A stretch of DNA of 37,004 nt from Candidatus Avilachnospira avicola (GTDB lineage: Bacteria > Bacillota > Clostridia > Lachnospirales > Lachnospiraceae). Numbering within the stretch: position 1 is the first letter of the stretch; each line of letters begins with the position of its first letter. Under the pieces are notes generated by a model. The model saw nothing but the letters and a program-made list of their open reading frames with translations. It was not told where the DNA came from and did no database searches. The stretch lies in the NCBI GenBank assembly GCA_018714245.1, contig DVNQ01000051.1, forward strand, positions 1-37,004, in the 5' to 3' direction. Below, in pieces: positions 18,634 through 27,671 of the stretch. The translations under genes were made by a program, and so were the position numbers.

Positions 18634-19248
18634 ATGTCAAAACGTGGATCCGGAAAATATTTCGGCCTTGCTGCCCTTGCTGCGGCAGCTGCCGTATTTG
18701 TAAAGTATCTTAAGGACTATACCGATTTCAAGGATGCTGCCGAGCCTGACCTTTCAAATCTCAAGGACAGCACCGGCGCGGCAAAGGAAGCTGCAAAGCG
18801 TACCTATATCTCCATCAGGGACAAGGCAGGCGTAAAGGAGGCTGCAGGCGATCTTGCAAAAGCTGCCGGACGCATGGCCATGGATGCTGGAAATGTTGCC
18901 GCCGCTGCAGGCAGGACCACCGTCGATACGGTAAAGGACATAAAGAACAAGTACGATACTGATCCTGAGGCTGCAAAGGAAGAGGTCATCGGCAATCTCA
19001 AGGACATGAAGGATGATATCACCGACAGCATATCCGAAGCTGCCGACAAGCTGAGCGGACTCTGGAAAAAAGCCGAAGAGGAATGCGAAGATACCAGCGA
19101 GGCCTGTTGCGAAGAAGAGACAGCTGAAGAGGCTGAAGAAGAAGAAACTGCTGACGCCATCGCTGCTGATGCAGATGCTTCTGAGGCAGAGGAAGCTCTC
19201 CTTAAGGCCGACTCGGAGACAGCCACAGTCTCAGACGATACCATCTGA
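18634..19248 (+). CDS. Alanine-rich helical protein with N-terminal anchor, function unknown
   Basis: Not a family I can name. The 204-residue product starts with a basic SKRGSGKY and one hydrophobic segment, GLAALAAAAAVFVKYL (about 11-26), so it is probably membrane-anchored. Residues 30-150 form long Ala/Lys/Asp-rich amphipathic helices with repeating AAKEAAK- and AAGR-type units, loosely like YtxH or LEA-type stress proteins. Residues 150-204 are highly acidic. A clear AAAGGAGG site lies 9 nt before the ATG, so it is a real gene. Its position 21 bp behind cdd and before a strong terminator makes it the last gene of that unit. Confidence 0.7.
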   Translation: MSKRGSGKYFGLAALAAAAAVFVKYLKDYTDFKDAAEPDLSNLKDSTGAAKEAAKRTYISIRDKAGVKEAAGDLAKAAGRMAMDAGNVAAAAGRTTVDTVKDIKNKYDTDPEAAKEEVIGNLKDMKDDITDSISEAADKLSGLWKKAEEECEDTSEACCEEETAEEAEEEETADAIAADADASEAEEALLKADSETATVSDDTI

Positions 19249-19282
19249 GATCAGGTCCATTAATAAGAACTTATATAACATC

Positions 19283-19320
19283 AAAAAAGCCTGTGCACCA
19301 CGAAGATGCACAGGCTTTAA
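19283..19320. terminator. Bidirectional terminator between the helical protein gene and aroQ
   Basis: AAAGCCTGTGCA pairs perfectly with TGCACAGGCTTT around a 9-nt loop. The minus strand continues with TTTTTT (end of the aromatic operon), and the plus strand with TTTAATATTATT. Confidence 0.92.
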
Positions 19321-19358
19321 TATTATTCTGAAGGGATCCTGATACGCTTCTCTTTGCC

Positions 19359-19805
19359 TCAGCCTTCCTGCTTTCCAGAAAGCTTCTCGAAAAGATAAAG
19401 GATGGCTTTTTCATATCCCTTGAAGCCTTCCCCATAAAAGGTCTTTTCCGCAGCAAGGGATATATATGAATGATGGCGGAACTCTTCTCTTTCATAGATG
19501 TTGGAAAGATGTACCTCGCAGCATGGGATGTTTACCGCCTTCAATGCATCAAGTATTGCCACGCTGGTGTGGGTATAGGCTGCCGGGTTTATGACGATGG
19601 CATCAGTACTTCCGTAAGCCTCCTGTATCCTGTCCACTATGTCGCCCTCATGATTGGACTGGAAGAAGGAGACCTCTATCCCCTTTTTCTCACATATGCT
19701 TCTGCAGTATGAAAGGAGCGATTCATAGCTCTCCTCCCCGTATATCCCTTTTTCCCTTATGCCCAGCATATTTATATTGGGTCCATTAATAATCAGGAGC
19801 TTCAT
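19359..19805 (-). CDS. aroQ: 3-dehydroquinate dehydratase, type II
   Basis: Third step of the shikimate pathway: 3-dehydroquinate to 3-dehydroshikimate. The 148-residue protein has the type II pattern KLLIINGPNINMLGIREKGIYG, with the catalytic Tyr at about residue 22. NPAAYTHTSVAILDAL lies near 73-88 and EVHLSNIYEREEFRHHSYIS near 98-117. I use ATG 19805, where the conserved N-terminus begins. It overlaps the end of the aroE-aroK fusion by 20 nt and is the last gene of the aromatic operon. Confidence 0.95.
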   Translation of the reverse strand: MKLLIINGPNINMLGIREKGIYGEESYESLLSYCRSICEKKGIEVSFFQSNHEGDIVDRIQEAYGSTDAIVINPAAYTHTSVAILDALKAVNIPCCEVHLSNIYEREEFRHHSYISLAAEKTFYGEGFKGYEKAILYLFEKLSGKQEG

Positions 19806-21048
19806 AAAGCTTTTTCCATATCCTTTCAGCGACCAGGCGTGGCTCATCTTCATTTGTAAAGATAAAGTCCGCATAGCCGCGGTATTTTTCTATCCTTGTA
19901 TCATATATGCGCCTGAGATCATCCAGGCTTCCGGAAAGGGGCCTGCCCTCCCTGCCAAGCTCAGAAAGTTCTCTCTCAAGGAAGATCACGGGCCCGTTCT
20001 GGTGCAGGGCCCTCATGTTTTCCTCCCGAAGGACCACGCCGCCACCAGTGGCGATGACCGTACCGGTCATCTTTCCAAGCTCCTTTACGGCCTCCGTTTC
20101 CAGCTCTCTGAAATAGGTCTCTCCATACTCGGCAAATATCTCCGGTATGCTCATGCCGGCATCATTTTCCACAAAGATGTCGCTGTCCAGAAAGGCCTTG
20201 CCGCAAAGCAGTGAAAGTTCCCTTGCCACCGTTGTCTTTCCGCATCCCGGCATGCCGATTATGTTTATGTTCATAAGATCGTTTTTGAGTATGCGGTATA
20301 TATCTTCTACGGCAGAGGTTTCGACCTGTTTTCCAAAAAACAGCTCATGGGCCCTTACCGCCTGGGCAATAAGCATCCTGAGCCCGGAGGCAGTCCTGAG
20401 GCCGGCTTTTTCCGCATCCATGATGAGCTCAGTCCGCCTCGGATTATAGATCACATCCACCACTGCATAAAGCTCAGGGAAAATGCTTATGTCGATAGGC
20501 GACTCCCCATTTCCCGGAAATGTCCCTACCGGAGTGGTATTGATTATGACTTCTGTTTCCTTCCTTTCGGAGACATTGTCATAATTGAGGCTTCCCTTCC
20601 TTGAGACCACCTTCGCAGAAGCAGCTCCCGCCTTCCTGCATAGGGCTCTTGCGGTAAGGGAGGTCCCTCCGCTTCCAAGGATAAGCACATGTTTCCCCCG
20701 GAGGTCTATGTCTGCGGATCCAAGCAGATACTCCATGCCGAAAATATCGGTATTGTCTCCAAAAAGCCTTCCATCCTGAAGCCTGACTATCGTATTTACC
20801 GCACCGATCTCCCTAGCTTCATCCGAAAGCTCATCCAAATAAGGGATCACAGCCTGCTTATAGGGTATGGTCACGTTTATCCCTGAAAAAGCCTTCTCTT
20901 CCATGAATCCGGGAAGTTCCTCTTCCGAAAGCTCTATAAGCCCATATTCTTTATTTCCCAGGAGGCCGTGTATCCTGGGGGAAAAGCTGTAGGGAAGCCT
21001 GCGTCCCAGAAGTCCGTATGAGGGATATTTTCTGTCCGTATTATCCAT
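19786..21048 (-). CDS. aroE-aroK: Bifunctional shikimate dehydrogenase / shikimate kinase fusion
   Basis: One 420-residue chain carries two consecutive shikimate-pathway steps. Residues 1-250 are AroE: SFS at 21-23 for shikimate binding, Lys64 in NVTIPYKQ, GDNTD at 97-101 and the NADP loop ILGSGGTS near 123-130. Residues 259-420 are AroK: the P-loop GMPGCGKTT near 265-273, the DSD motif (FLDSDIF) and ATGGGVVLRE. The linker is short (YRILKND). An internal ATG at 20274 begins the kinase part but has no ribosome site, so I read the gene as a true fusion. GAGG precedes the start ATG by 7 nt, 9 bp behind pheA. Confidence 0.92.
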   Translation of the reverse strand: MDNTDRKYPSYGLLGRRLPYSFSPRIHGLLGNKEYGLIELSEEELPGFMEEKAFSGINVTIPYKQAVIPYLDELSDEAREIGAVNTIVRLQDGRLFGDNTDIFGMEYLLGSADIDLRGKHVLILGSGGTSLTARALCRKAGAASAKVVSRKGSLNYDNVSERKETEVIINTTPVGTFPGNGESPIDISIFPELYAVVDVIYNPRRTELIMDAEKAGLRTASGLRMLIAQAVRAHELFFGKQVETSAVEDIYRILKNDLMNINIIGMPGCGKTTVARELSLLCGKAFLDSDIFVENDAGMSIPEIFAEYGETYFRELETEAVKELGKMTGTVIATGGGVVLREENMRALHQNGPVIFLERELSELGREGRPLSGSLDDLRRIYDTRIEKYRGYADFIFTNEDEPRLVAERIWKKLYEAPDY

Positions 21049-21057
21049 GGGCCGTCC

Positions 21058-22200
21058 TCAGATGATCTCGGAATAACTTCCAAGATAAGTGAATTTCTCA
21101 AATTCATCGTCAAATTCACAGAGCAGCCTCTGTACCTTTTCATCATGTATGTTGGCTTCAAGATCGAAATAGAACATGAACTGGAAGTCCGTATCCGGCA
21201 TGGGGCGGCTCTCCAGCTTCGTAAGATTGAGGCCGAGAGCTGAAAATCTGGATACCACATGATACAGGGACCCGGGCTTATGGGCTATTGAAAACATAAG
21301 GCTGGTCTTGTCCGCTCCGGGATATATCTCAAGGTTCTTGGAAATGCAGATGAACCTGGTATAGTTGCTCTTATTATTCTGTATGCCGTCAGCAAGGGCC
21401 TTAAGTCCGTAAAGCTCTGCACAGTTCCTTGAAGATACGGCAGCGATGTCATTTCTGTCCGATTCCATGACCATACGGGCTGCTGTGGCCGTATTTTCAC
21501 AGACCCGAAGCTTCACTCCCTTGAGCTGGCCAAGAAATTCACTGCACTGTTCAAGGGCTATGTCCTTGGACCATATCTCCTTTATGTTCGAAAGCCTGGT
21601 GCCGTTTTTGGCAAGGAGGCTGTGTTCCACCTTGATCTTGGCTCCGCGTACGATGTAGAACTTGTGCTTCTTCATAAGATCATAGACCTCATTTACGGAG
21701 CCTGCAGTACTGTTTTCTATCGGGAGCACTCCGTATCTGCAGAGCCCGCTCTCAACAGCCTGGAACACGCTCCTGAAATTATCGAAGTACATGATGCTGG
21801 GCATGTTGAATATCCTGTCACAGGCAGACTGGCTGTAAGAGCCCTCCACTCCCTGACAGGCCACCACTGACCTTGAAGGAAATACATCCGGAGTGTTCCT
21901 GAGAGCATCCCTTATGGCATCCCCGATCTTTGATCCGGTGGCAAGGCTCCTGTACTCGTAGGAACGGGTAACGTCAAAAAGTGTGGTGTAGAGCACATTT
22001 GCATAGGATTCCAGTTCAGGTCCCACCTTATCCTCCACCCTGTTAAGAACGGCCCTTTCCCTCTCCCGGTCAAATACCGGCAGCTTATTTGCGCTCTTAT
22101 AGGCCGCTATCTCCCTTGCTATGCCCATGCGCTCGGCAAAAAGCCTGGTCAGCTGATCATCTATGCTGTCTATCCTTGTCCTTGCTTCCTTAAGATCCAT
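21058..22200 (-). CDS. pheA: Bifunctional chorismate mutase / prephenate dehydratase
   Basis: Makes phenylpyruvate from chorismate, the committed route to phenylalanine. The 380-residue protein has an AroQ-type chorismate mutase at about 1-90 (ARTRIDSIDDQLTRLFAERM). The dehydratase follows from about 105 (VACQGVEGSYSQSA), with the catalytic Thr in the NYTRF motif. A C-terminal ACT domain has GSLYHV and ESRP (near 330), the residues that bind Phe in feedback-inhibited enzymes. So both the protein (ACT) and the operon (attenuator) appear Phe-responsive. The start is 2 bp after the aroC stop, with GAGAGG upstream. Confidence 0.96.
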   Translation of the reverse strand: MDLKEARTRIDSIDDQLTRLFAERMGIAREIAAYKSANKLPVFDRERERAVLNRVEDKVGPELESYANVLYTTLFDVTRSYEYRSLATGSKIGDAIRDALRNTPDVFPSRSVVACQGVEGSYSQSACDRIFNMPSIMYFDNFRSVFQAVESGLCRYGVLPIENSTAGSVNEVYDLMKKHKFYIVRGAKIKVEHSLLAKNGTRLSNIKEIWSKDIALEQCSEFLGQLKGVKLRVCENTATAARMVMESDRNDIAAVSSRNCAELYGLKALADGIQNNKSNYTRFICISKNLEIYPGADKTSLMFSIAHKPGSLYHVVSRFSALGLNLTKLESRPMPDTDFQFMFYFDLEANIHDEKVQRLLCEFDDEFEKFTYLGSYSEII

Positions 22201-22202
22201 CG

Positions 22203-23318
22203 TTATCCTCTCCCTTCAATATCAAGCAGCATATCATAAATACATATCGCAGTTACCGCCTCCACAACGGGAACGGCTCTCGGCACTATACAGGGATCAT
22301 GACGTCCCTTTATGCAAAGCTCCCTGTTTTCTCCCGCTTTCATATCCACGGAATCCTGGGCCTTCAGTATGGATGCGGTAGGCTTTACCGCCAGTCTGAA
22401 GATAAGGGGCATGCCGTTTGTGATCCCTCCGAGTATGCCTCCTGCATGGTTTGAGACTGCATGGATGCTTCCGTCCTCTCCCATACGATAGGGATCATTG
22501 TGCTGACTTCCCCTCATAAAAGCTGCGCCGAAGCCTTCACCGAATTCAAGTCCCTTAACTGCCGGGATCCCGAAAACAGCCTCTGCTATACGGTTCTCCG
22601 CTCCGTCAAACATCGGATTACCAAGTCCTGCAGGCAGTCCCAGTACCCCGCATTCTATAATGCCCCCGACCGAGTCCTGATCCATCCTGGCCTCCTCTAT
22701 GACTGCCATCATGGCCTCAGCCCTCAGGGGATCATTTGCCGGAAAATCCTTTTTCCCCGCAAGGAGCAGATCTTCTTTTGTAAGCCCTGCAGGATCATAT
22801 CTATTTTCAGTCTCAGGTCCGATCCGTTCGATATGGGCCCCTATATATATGCCCCTTCGTTCCAGTATCTGTCTGACCAGTCCTCCGGCAAAACAGAGGG
22901 GCGCCGTAAGCCTTCCGGAAAAATGGCCTCCGCCCCTTACGTCCTGAAACCCGTGGTACTTTATCTCTGCCGTAAGATCCGCATGTCCGGGCCTGGGTAT
23001 CCTCTTAAGCTCATCATAGTCTCCGGAGCGCTGGTCCGTATTTCTGATGACCGCACATATGGGAGCACCGCAGCTTATCATAACAGACTCTTTTGTCTCG
23101 TCAGGAAGAAGGCCTGAAAGTATCTCCGGCACGTCTCCTTCCCTTCGCTTTGTGGAATATGCATTCCTTCCCGGAGCTCTTCTCTGCATGAAGGCCCCGA
23201 GCTTTTCCATATCTATATGCTCTCCGGCCGGGATCCCGTCGATAACCGCTCCTATCCCGGCAGAGTGGGACTGTCCGAAAACAGATACCTTTATATTATC
23301 CCCGATCATAGATGACAT
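22203..23318 (-). CDS. aroC: Chorismate synthase
   Basis: Last common step: EPSP to chorismate, requiring reduced FMN. The 371-residue protein shows FGQSHSAGIGAVIDGIPAG near 14-32, the RRAPGRN segment, RPGHADLTAEIKY near 109-121 and DVRGGGHFSGRLTAP near 126-140, and NHAGGILGGITNGMPL near 291-306. The ATG has AGGAGG 6 nt upstream and overlaps the end of aroA by 13 nt, which suggests translational coupling. Confidence 0.97.
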   Translation of the reverse strand: MSSMIGDNIKVSVFGQSHSAGIGAVIDGIPAGEHIDMEKLGAFMQRRAPGRNAYSTKRREGDVPEILSGLLPDETKESVMISCGAPICAVIRNTDQRSGDYDELKRIPRPGHADLTAEIKYHGFQDVRGGGHFSGRLTAPLCFAGGLVRQILERRGIYIGAHIERIGPETENRYDPAGLTKEDLLLAGKKDFPANDPLRAEAMMAVIEEARMDQDSVGGIIECGVLGLPAGLGNPMFDGAENRIAEAVFGIPAVKGLEFGEGFGAAFMRGSQHNDPYRMGEDGSIHAVSNHAGGILGGITNGMPLIFRLAVKPTASILKAQDSVDMKAGENRELCIKGRHDPCIVPRAVPVVEAVTAICIYDMLLDIEGRG

Positions 23319-24589
23319 CCCGTACCTCCTGTCCTCTCAAGCCTCACGCCAAGCCTCCTGAGATCATCAAAAAATCCAGGGTAGGATTTTTCAACTGCCT
23401 CTGCTCCCGTTATCTCCACCGGCTCCCTGCAGAACAGGGCTCCGATCGACAGAGCCATGGCTATACGGTGATCATTGAAGGATGAGACTTCCGTTCCTCC
23501 CGGAAGCTCTCCTGCCTTTCCCTCTATAATAAGCTCTTCCGGCAGCTCCCTGATATCAGCACCCATCCTCTGAAGCCCTTCACTTATGGCGCTCAGCCGG
23601 TCGGATTCTTTTATCCTGAGCCTTCCTGCATTTACTATCCGGTGCTTTCCCGGAGTCAGGGCCATGGCGACCGCACATATCGGTACCAGATCAGGGACCG
23701 AAGAAGCGTCAAGCACACAGCCTTCGCCATGGCTCAGCTCCTTCAGTATGTCCGCTATCGCCCGGTCTCCCTGGACCGAATCCTCTCTAAGGCCGTTTAC
23801 CTTTATCTGCCCGCCTCCAAGCAGCATGTCCGCTGCAAGGAAGAAGGCCGCATTTGACCAATCTCCATCGGCTTCATAATGAAATGGGGATACATATCCC
23901 GGGTGTCCTTCGTTTTTCTTATAGGAAAAGCTCAGCTTTCCATCCCGTTCGCTCATTGATATCCGGATGCCGAACCTTTTCATGGTATCCATGGTCATGT
24001 CCACGTAGGCCTGGGATTCCAGCCCTGTCGTAAGGGAAAGCCGTGAATCCCCCTCCATAAGCGGAAAGGCAAGCAGCAGGCCTGATACGAACTGAGAGCT
24101 TATGTCTCCCGGCAGGCTGAAGCTGCCCGGTGTCATGCTTCCCTTTATGCTTATCGGGAGTTTTTCCCCTTTGACGCTGATCCCGTGTGCTGAAAGCTCG
24201 AAAAGGATGGGTCCCAGCGGCCTTTCAGGAAGCCTTCCTTCACCGGTAAATCTTGTACTGATGCCGGCAGCCGCAAATACCGGGATCAGGAACCTCAGTG
24301 TGGAGCCGCTTTCCCTGCAGTCCGCAGGCACACTATCCCCCGGGCCTTCTCCGCGGATCCTGCCGGGGCTTACGATAAAAAGGCCTTCCCCCGGATCATA
24401 GCATATAGCTGCTCCTGCGGCACGGAGACATGAGGCTGTAGCCTCCATGTCCCGCGATATCGAATTCGAATGGATAATAGTCTCCCTATCGGAAAATGCC
24501 GCACAGATCAATGCCCTGTGTACATCTGATTTTGAAGCCATGGCCTCCATGCTGCCATGGGGTTTAGATGGATATATCCTTATGTTCAA
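23306..24589 (-). CDS. aroA: 3-phosphoshikimate 1-carboxyvinyltransferase (EPSP synthase)
   Basis: Transfers the enolpyruvyl group of PEP to shikimate-3-phosphate. The 427-residue protein has SKSDVHRALICAA near 19-31, ESGSTLRFLIPV near 92-103 (PEP-site region), GDISSQFVSGLLLA near 160-173 and RIKESDRLSAISEGL near 331-345, then NDHRIAMAL. The 96-region reads GSTLRFL, not the commonest GNAGTA form. The start is TTG at 24589, 6 nt behind AGAGG. No ATG is suitably placed. It starts 20 bp after aroB. Confidence 0.95.
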   Translation of the reverse strand: MNIRIYPSKPHGSMEAMASKSDVHRALICAAFSDRETIIHSNSISRDMEATASCLRAAGAAICYDPGEGLFIVSPGRIRGEGPGDSVPADCRESGSTLRFLIPVFAAAGISTRFTGEGRLPERPLGPILFELSAHGISVKGEKLPISIKGSMTPGSFSLPGDISSQFVSGLLLAFPLMEGDSRLSLTTGLESQAYVDMTMDTMKRFGIRISMSERDGKLSFSYKKNEGHPGYVSPFHYEADGDWSNAAFFLAADMLLGGGQIKVNGLREDSVQGDRAIADILKELSHGEGCVLDASSVPDLVPICAVAMALTPGKHRIVNAGRLRIKESDRLSAISEGLQRMGADIRELPEELIIEGKAGELPGGTEVSSFNDHRIAMALSIGALFCREPVEITGAEAVEKSYPGFFDDLRRLGVRLERTGGTGCHL

Positions 24590-24609
24590 ATCACACCTCT
24601 GAGATCCAT

Positions 24610-25677
24610 TCAGTCATTTTTCAAAGCCTTTGATGAGCCAAAGAGCCCTGGCAGCTCCTCTGCCCCTGTTTCATAGATCATGCATTCTCCAATGGAAACG
24701 GGAAGTATGAGCTTTATGCTCCCTCCGCTGCGTTTCTTATCGGAAAGGGCAGCTTTTCCAACCTCTTCAGCGGAAAACGGTGCGCTTACGGGAAGGCCAT
24801 TTTTCAGAAGCACCTCTCTGATCCTGTCTCCAAGTCCCCCATCGCAGAAACCAAGCTTTTCTGACAGGTCTGCAGCGACGCACATTCCCACAGCGACTGC
24901 ATGTCCGTGGGTCATGGAAAAGCAGCTTAGCTTTTCGATGGCATGCCCGGCAGTATGCCCCAGATTAAGGAACATGCGAAGTCCCAGATCATACTCATCC
25001 TCTTCAACATAGCCGGCCTTTATCTCCACGCTGCGCCTGATTATGAATTGCAGCTTCTCCCGAGCCTCTCCCCTGGCAAATATGTCAAATATCTCAGGGT
25101 CCTTAAGGATCCCGTACTTTATCGCTTCCGCAGCTCCGTCAGCAAAGGTCTTGGGCTTCAGGGTGGAAAGTGTATCTGCATCACAGATGACAAGCTCAGG
25201 CTGATAAAATGCCCCTGCCAGGTTTTTCCCTGCCTTAAGATCTATGGCAGTCTTGCCTCCAACTGATGAATCTATGGCAGCAAGGAAAGTGGTGGGTATC
25301 TGTACATAGCCTATGCCCCTCAGATATGCAGATGCGGCAAAGCCGGCGATGTCTCCGCATACACCCCCTCCCAGGGCGATCACCAGGTCACTCCTGGATA
25401 CTCCGTTTTCAGAGAGGAAATCCAGTATCCTTCCGAAATTCTCCAGGTTCTTATGCTGCTCTCCGTTCTCAAAGACGTATTTGACTACGGTAAAGCCCGC
25501 ATCATGGAGGCTTCTTTCCACTGTCTCCGAATAGAGCCCGGAGACTATGTCGTCCGTTATCAGAGCCGCGAGACAGGGAGTCCTGACCTCCTTTATAAGC
25601 CTTCCGCACTCATTAAGGATGTTTCTTCCGATAATGACATCATATTTTTTTGATGCTCCTACGCTCAAGCTTTCCAT
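24610..25677 (-). CDS. aroB: 3-dehydroquinate synthase
   Basis: Second step of the pathway: DAHP to 3-dehydroquinate, using NAD and a divalent metal. The 355-residue protein contains FENGEQHKNLENF, ALGGGVCGDIAGFAAS near 100-115, PTTFLAAIDSSVGGKTAIDL near 127-146 and the metal-binding NLGHTAGHAIE near 242-252. Length is typical. Its ATG shares one base with the tyrA stop (TAATG), giving tight translational coupling. Confidence 0.96.
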   Translation of the reverse strand: MESLSVGASKKYDVIIGRNILNECGRLIKEVRTPCLAALITDDIVSGLYSETVERSLHDAGFTVVKYVFENGEQHKNLENFGRILDFLSENGVSRSDLVIALGGGVCGDIAGFAASAYLRGIGYVQIPTTFLAAIDSSVGGKTAIDLKAGKNLAGAFYQPELVICDADTLSTLKPKTFADGAAEAIKYGILKDPEIFDIFARGEAREKLQFIIRRSVEIKAGYVEEDEYDLGLRMFLNLGHTAGHAIEKLSCFSMTHGHAVAVGMCVAADLSEKLGFCDGGLGDRIREVLLKNGLPVSAPFSAEEVGKAALSDKKRSGGSIKLILPVSIGECMIYETGAEELPGLFGSSKALKND

Positions 25678-26564
25678 TATTTTTTAAGATCCTCCCTGCG
25701 GTCTATCATCTCTTTCTGTATTCTGCCCTGTCTGAGCTCCTCCATAAGCTCTTCCCTTTTCCCTTCCTTTATGAGTCTGGAGTAGAGCTTTAGCTCATCG
25801 CAGAGCCTGTCTATCTCATAGGAAAGGGCCTCCCGATTATCCAGAAAAAGCTCCGTCCACATGACTTCATTGAGCCATGCCACTCTTGTAAGGTCCAGAT
25901 AGCTTCCGGCAGAATATCCGTCATGGACCCGGGCAGTAGGGCTTTTCACATAGGCATTTGATACCACATGGGCAAGCTGGGAGGTAAAGGCTATGATCCG
26001 GTCATGGACATCCATGTCCGTCCTGACCGTCCTTCCGAAGCCAAGTTCCATGAAAAAAGCCTCGGCTCTCCGGATCTCCTCCTCAGAGGCCTTTATCGGG
26101 ACAAATATCATGGAGGCAGAATTAAACAGGTCTCCTCTGGAATTATAGTATCCTGTCTTTTCCGTGCCTGCCATGGGATGGCCTCCGATAAAACTGAAGG
26201 CCGCATCCTCAAGTACGGGCATAAGCGGTTCTATGACTGCCTTCTTTACGCCGCAGAGGTCTATGACCATGGTCTCCCGGGATATCAGCTCTTTTTTCGC
26301 TGAAATAAAATCCACGCAGGCTCTGGGATAAAGGGCTATGAGCAACAGCTCACAGCTGCCTATATTGTTATCTGTGAGTCTCCCATCTATCGTGCCGTCT
26401 TTCAGGGCGCTTTCCTGTACCCCGGTATCCCTGTCAAATCCAAGGACCTGGCTTTTGGTCCTCCTTTTTATGGTCTTTGCCATGGAGGCGCCGATAAGTC
26501 CAAGGCCTACGATGCCTATGGTACCGTATGTCTTTTCTCCGGCTCCAAAGTCTCCGTCCCTCAT
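25677..26564 (-). CDS. tyrA: Prephenate dehydrogenase
   Basis: Oxidises prephenate to 4-hydroxyphenylpyruvate, the tyrosine branch. The 295-residue protein has the dinucleotide loop GIVGLGLIGAS near 17-27, IDLCGVK and the catalytic-site GGHPMAGTEKTGY near 143-157. It lacks the C-terminal ACT domain found in some Firmicutes TyrAs, so Tyr control may rest on the operon attenuator rather than on this enzyme. The start overlaps the aroF stop (ATGA). A related arogenate dehydrogenase activity cannot be excluded. Confidence 0.93.
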   Translation of the reverse strand: MRDGDFGAGEKTYGTIGIVGLGLIGASMAKTIKRRTKSQVLGFDRDTGVQESALKDGTIDGRLTDNNIGSCELLLIALYPRACVDFISAKKELISRETMVIDLCGVKKAVIEPLMPVLEDAAFSFIGGHPMAGTEKTGYYNSRGDLFNSASMIFVPIKASEEEIRRAEAFFMELGFGRTVRTDMDVHDRIIAFTSQLAHVVSNAYVKSPTARVHDGYSAGSYLDLTRVAWLNEVMWTELFLDNREALSYEIDRLCDELKLYSRLIKEGKREELMEELRQGRIQKEMIDRREDLKK

Positions 26565-27574
26565 CCCAGTTCCTTTCCGACTATGTCAAGTATTGCCTTT
26601 ATGTCAGGCACAAGCTTTGAAAATGCATCCGGAGTTATGGACTGGGGCCCGTCGCAGAGTGCATGCTGAGGATCGTTGTGTACCTCTATGATAAGACCGT
26701 CCGCTCCTGCCGCAGCCGCTGCAAGGGACATGGATCTTACGAATCTCGAATGTCCGGTGGAATGGCTGGGATCTATGACTACCGGAAGGTGAGAAAGCTC
26801 CTTGATGACCGGTATGGCTGAAAGATCCAGGGTGTTCCTGGTATAGGTCTCAAAGGTCCTTATGCCTCTTTCACAGAGGATGACCTGTTCGTTTCCGCCT
26901 GCCATGATATATTCGGCACTCATAAGGAGCTCCTGAATGGTGTTTGCCATGCCCCTCTTAAGAAGTATGGGCTTTCTCAGCTTTCCGAGCTCCTTGAGCA
27001 GTTCAAAGTTCTGCATGTTCCTGGCACCCACCTGTATCACATCCACATCCTCGAAAAGGGGGATGTGGGAAGCATCCATGATCTCCGTAACTATCGGAAG
27101 CCCTGTTTCCTTTCTGGCTTCCTTAAGGAGTTCCAGTCCTTCTGCCCTTAGTCCCTGAAAGGCATAGGGGGAGGTCCTGGGCTTGAAGGCTCCGCCTCGG
27201 AGCAGTCCGGCACCGTCATTTTTAACTTCCCGGGCTATATATGTGATCTGCTCCCTGGATTCTACTGAACAGGGGCCGGCTATGATCTGGAAATGTCCCC
27301 CTCCGAGCTTTGTTCCGCCGATATCCACCACCGTATCATCGGGATGGAATTTACGGTTCGCATTCTTGAAAGGCTCCTGGATACGCTTTACGGTCTCCAC
27401 AAAGTCCAGGCTTGACAGAAGGTCTTCGTCAAGTCCCGAGGTATCTCCTACAAGGCCCAGTATGGTCTGGTATCTGCCCACGCTTAAGTGAGTATCCACT
27501 CCGAGGCTTTTCAGCCATTTTATGAGGTTGTCGATCTGAGCCTGGCTTGCATTGTCCTTAAGTACGAGTATCAT
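26561..27574 (-). CDS. aroF: 3-deoxy-7-phosphoheptulonate (DAHP) synthase, type I-beta
   Basis: First step of the shikimate pathway: PEP plus erythrose-4-phosphate. The 337-residue protein has an N-terminal ferredoxin-like regulatory domain (about 1-70) like that of Thermotoga DAHP synthase. The barrel follows with IAGPCSVES near 98-106 (metal ligand Cys102), RGGAFKPRTSPYAFQG near 126-141 and DPSHSTGH near the C-terminus. Members with this N-domain are often inhibited by Tyr or Phe. It is the first gene of the aromatic operon, with AGGAG 8 nt before the ATG, 66 nt behind the attenuator terminator. Confidence 0.95.
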   Translation of the reverse strand: MILVLKDNASQAQIDNLIKWLKSLGVDTHLSVGRYQTILGLVGDTSGLDEDLLSSLDFVETVKRIQEPFKNANRKFHPDDTVVDIGGTKLGGGHFQIIAGPCSVESREQITYIAREVKNDGAGLLRGGAFKPRTSPYAFQGLRAEGLELLKEARKETGLPIVTEIMDASHIPLFEDVDVIQVGARNMQNFELLKELGKLRKPILLKRGMANTIQELLMSAEYIMAGGNEQVILCERGIRTFETYTRNTLDLSAIPVIKELSHLPVVIDPSHSTGHSRFVRSMSLAAAAAGADGLIIEVHNDPQHALCDGPQSITPDAFSKLVPDIKAILDIVGKELG

Positions 27575-27619
27575 AGATCTTTCTCCTTTACAGTTTCCGG
27601 ATACTAACCGCCTTCTCTC

Positions 27620-27636
27620 CCGGCCTTCCGGCCCGG
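27620..27636 (-). repeat. GC-rich hairpin between the attenuator and aroF
   Basis: On the minus strand CCGG-CC pairs with GGCCGG across a GGAA loop with one bulged G. It follows the terminator U-tract directly and would lie near the 5' side of the aroF mRNA after read-through. It could stabilise the message. Confidence 0.5.
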
Positions 27637-27640
27637 AAAT

Positions 27641-27671
27641 AAAAAAGGCTTCGCAGTTTTACTGCGAAGCC
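27641..27671 (-). terminator. Attenuator terminator of the aromatic operon (3:4 hairpin)
   Basis: GGCTTCGCAGT pairs perfectly with ACTGCGAAGCC around a 3-nt AAA loop, followed on the minus strand by TTTTTTATTT. It stands after the leader peptide and before aroF, where unconditional termination would silence the whole operon, so it must be regulated. Confidence 0.93.

Noticed and set aside
19786-20274. Separate aroK gene starting at the internal ATG
   Set aside because: There is no ribosome site before 20274 and the reading frame continues unbroken from aroE, so one fused gene is the simpler reading.
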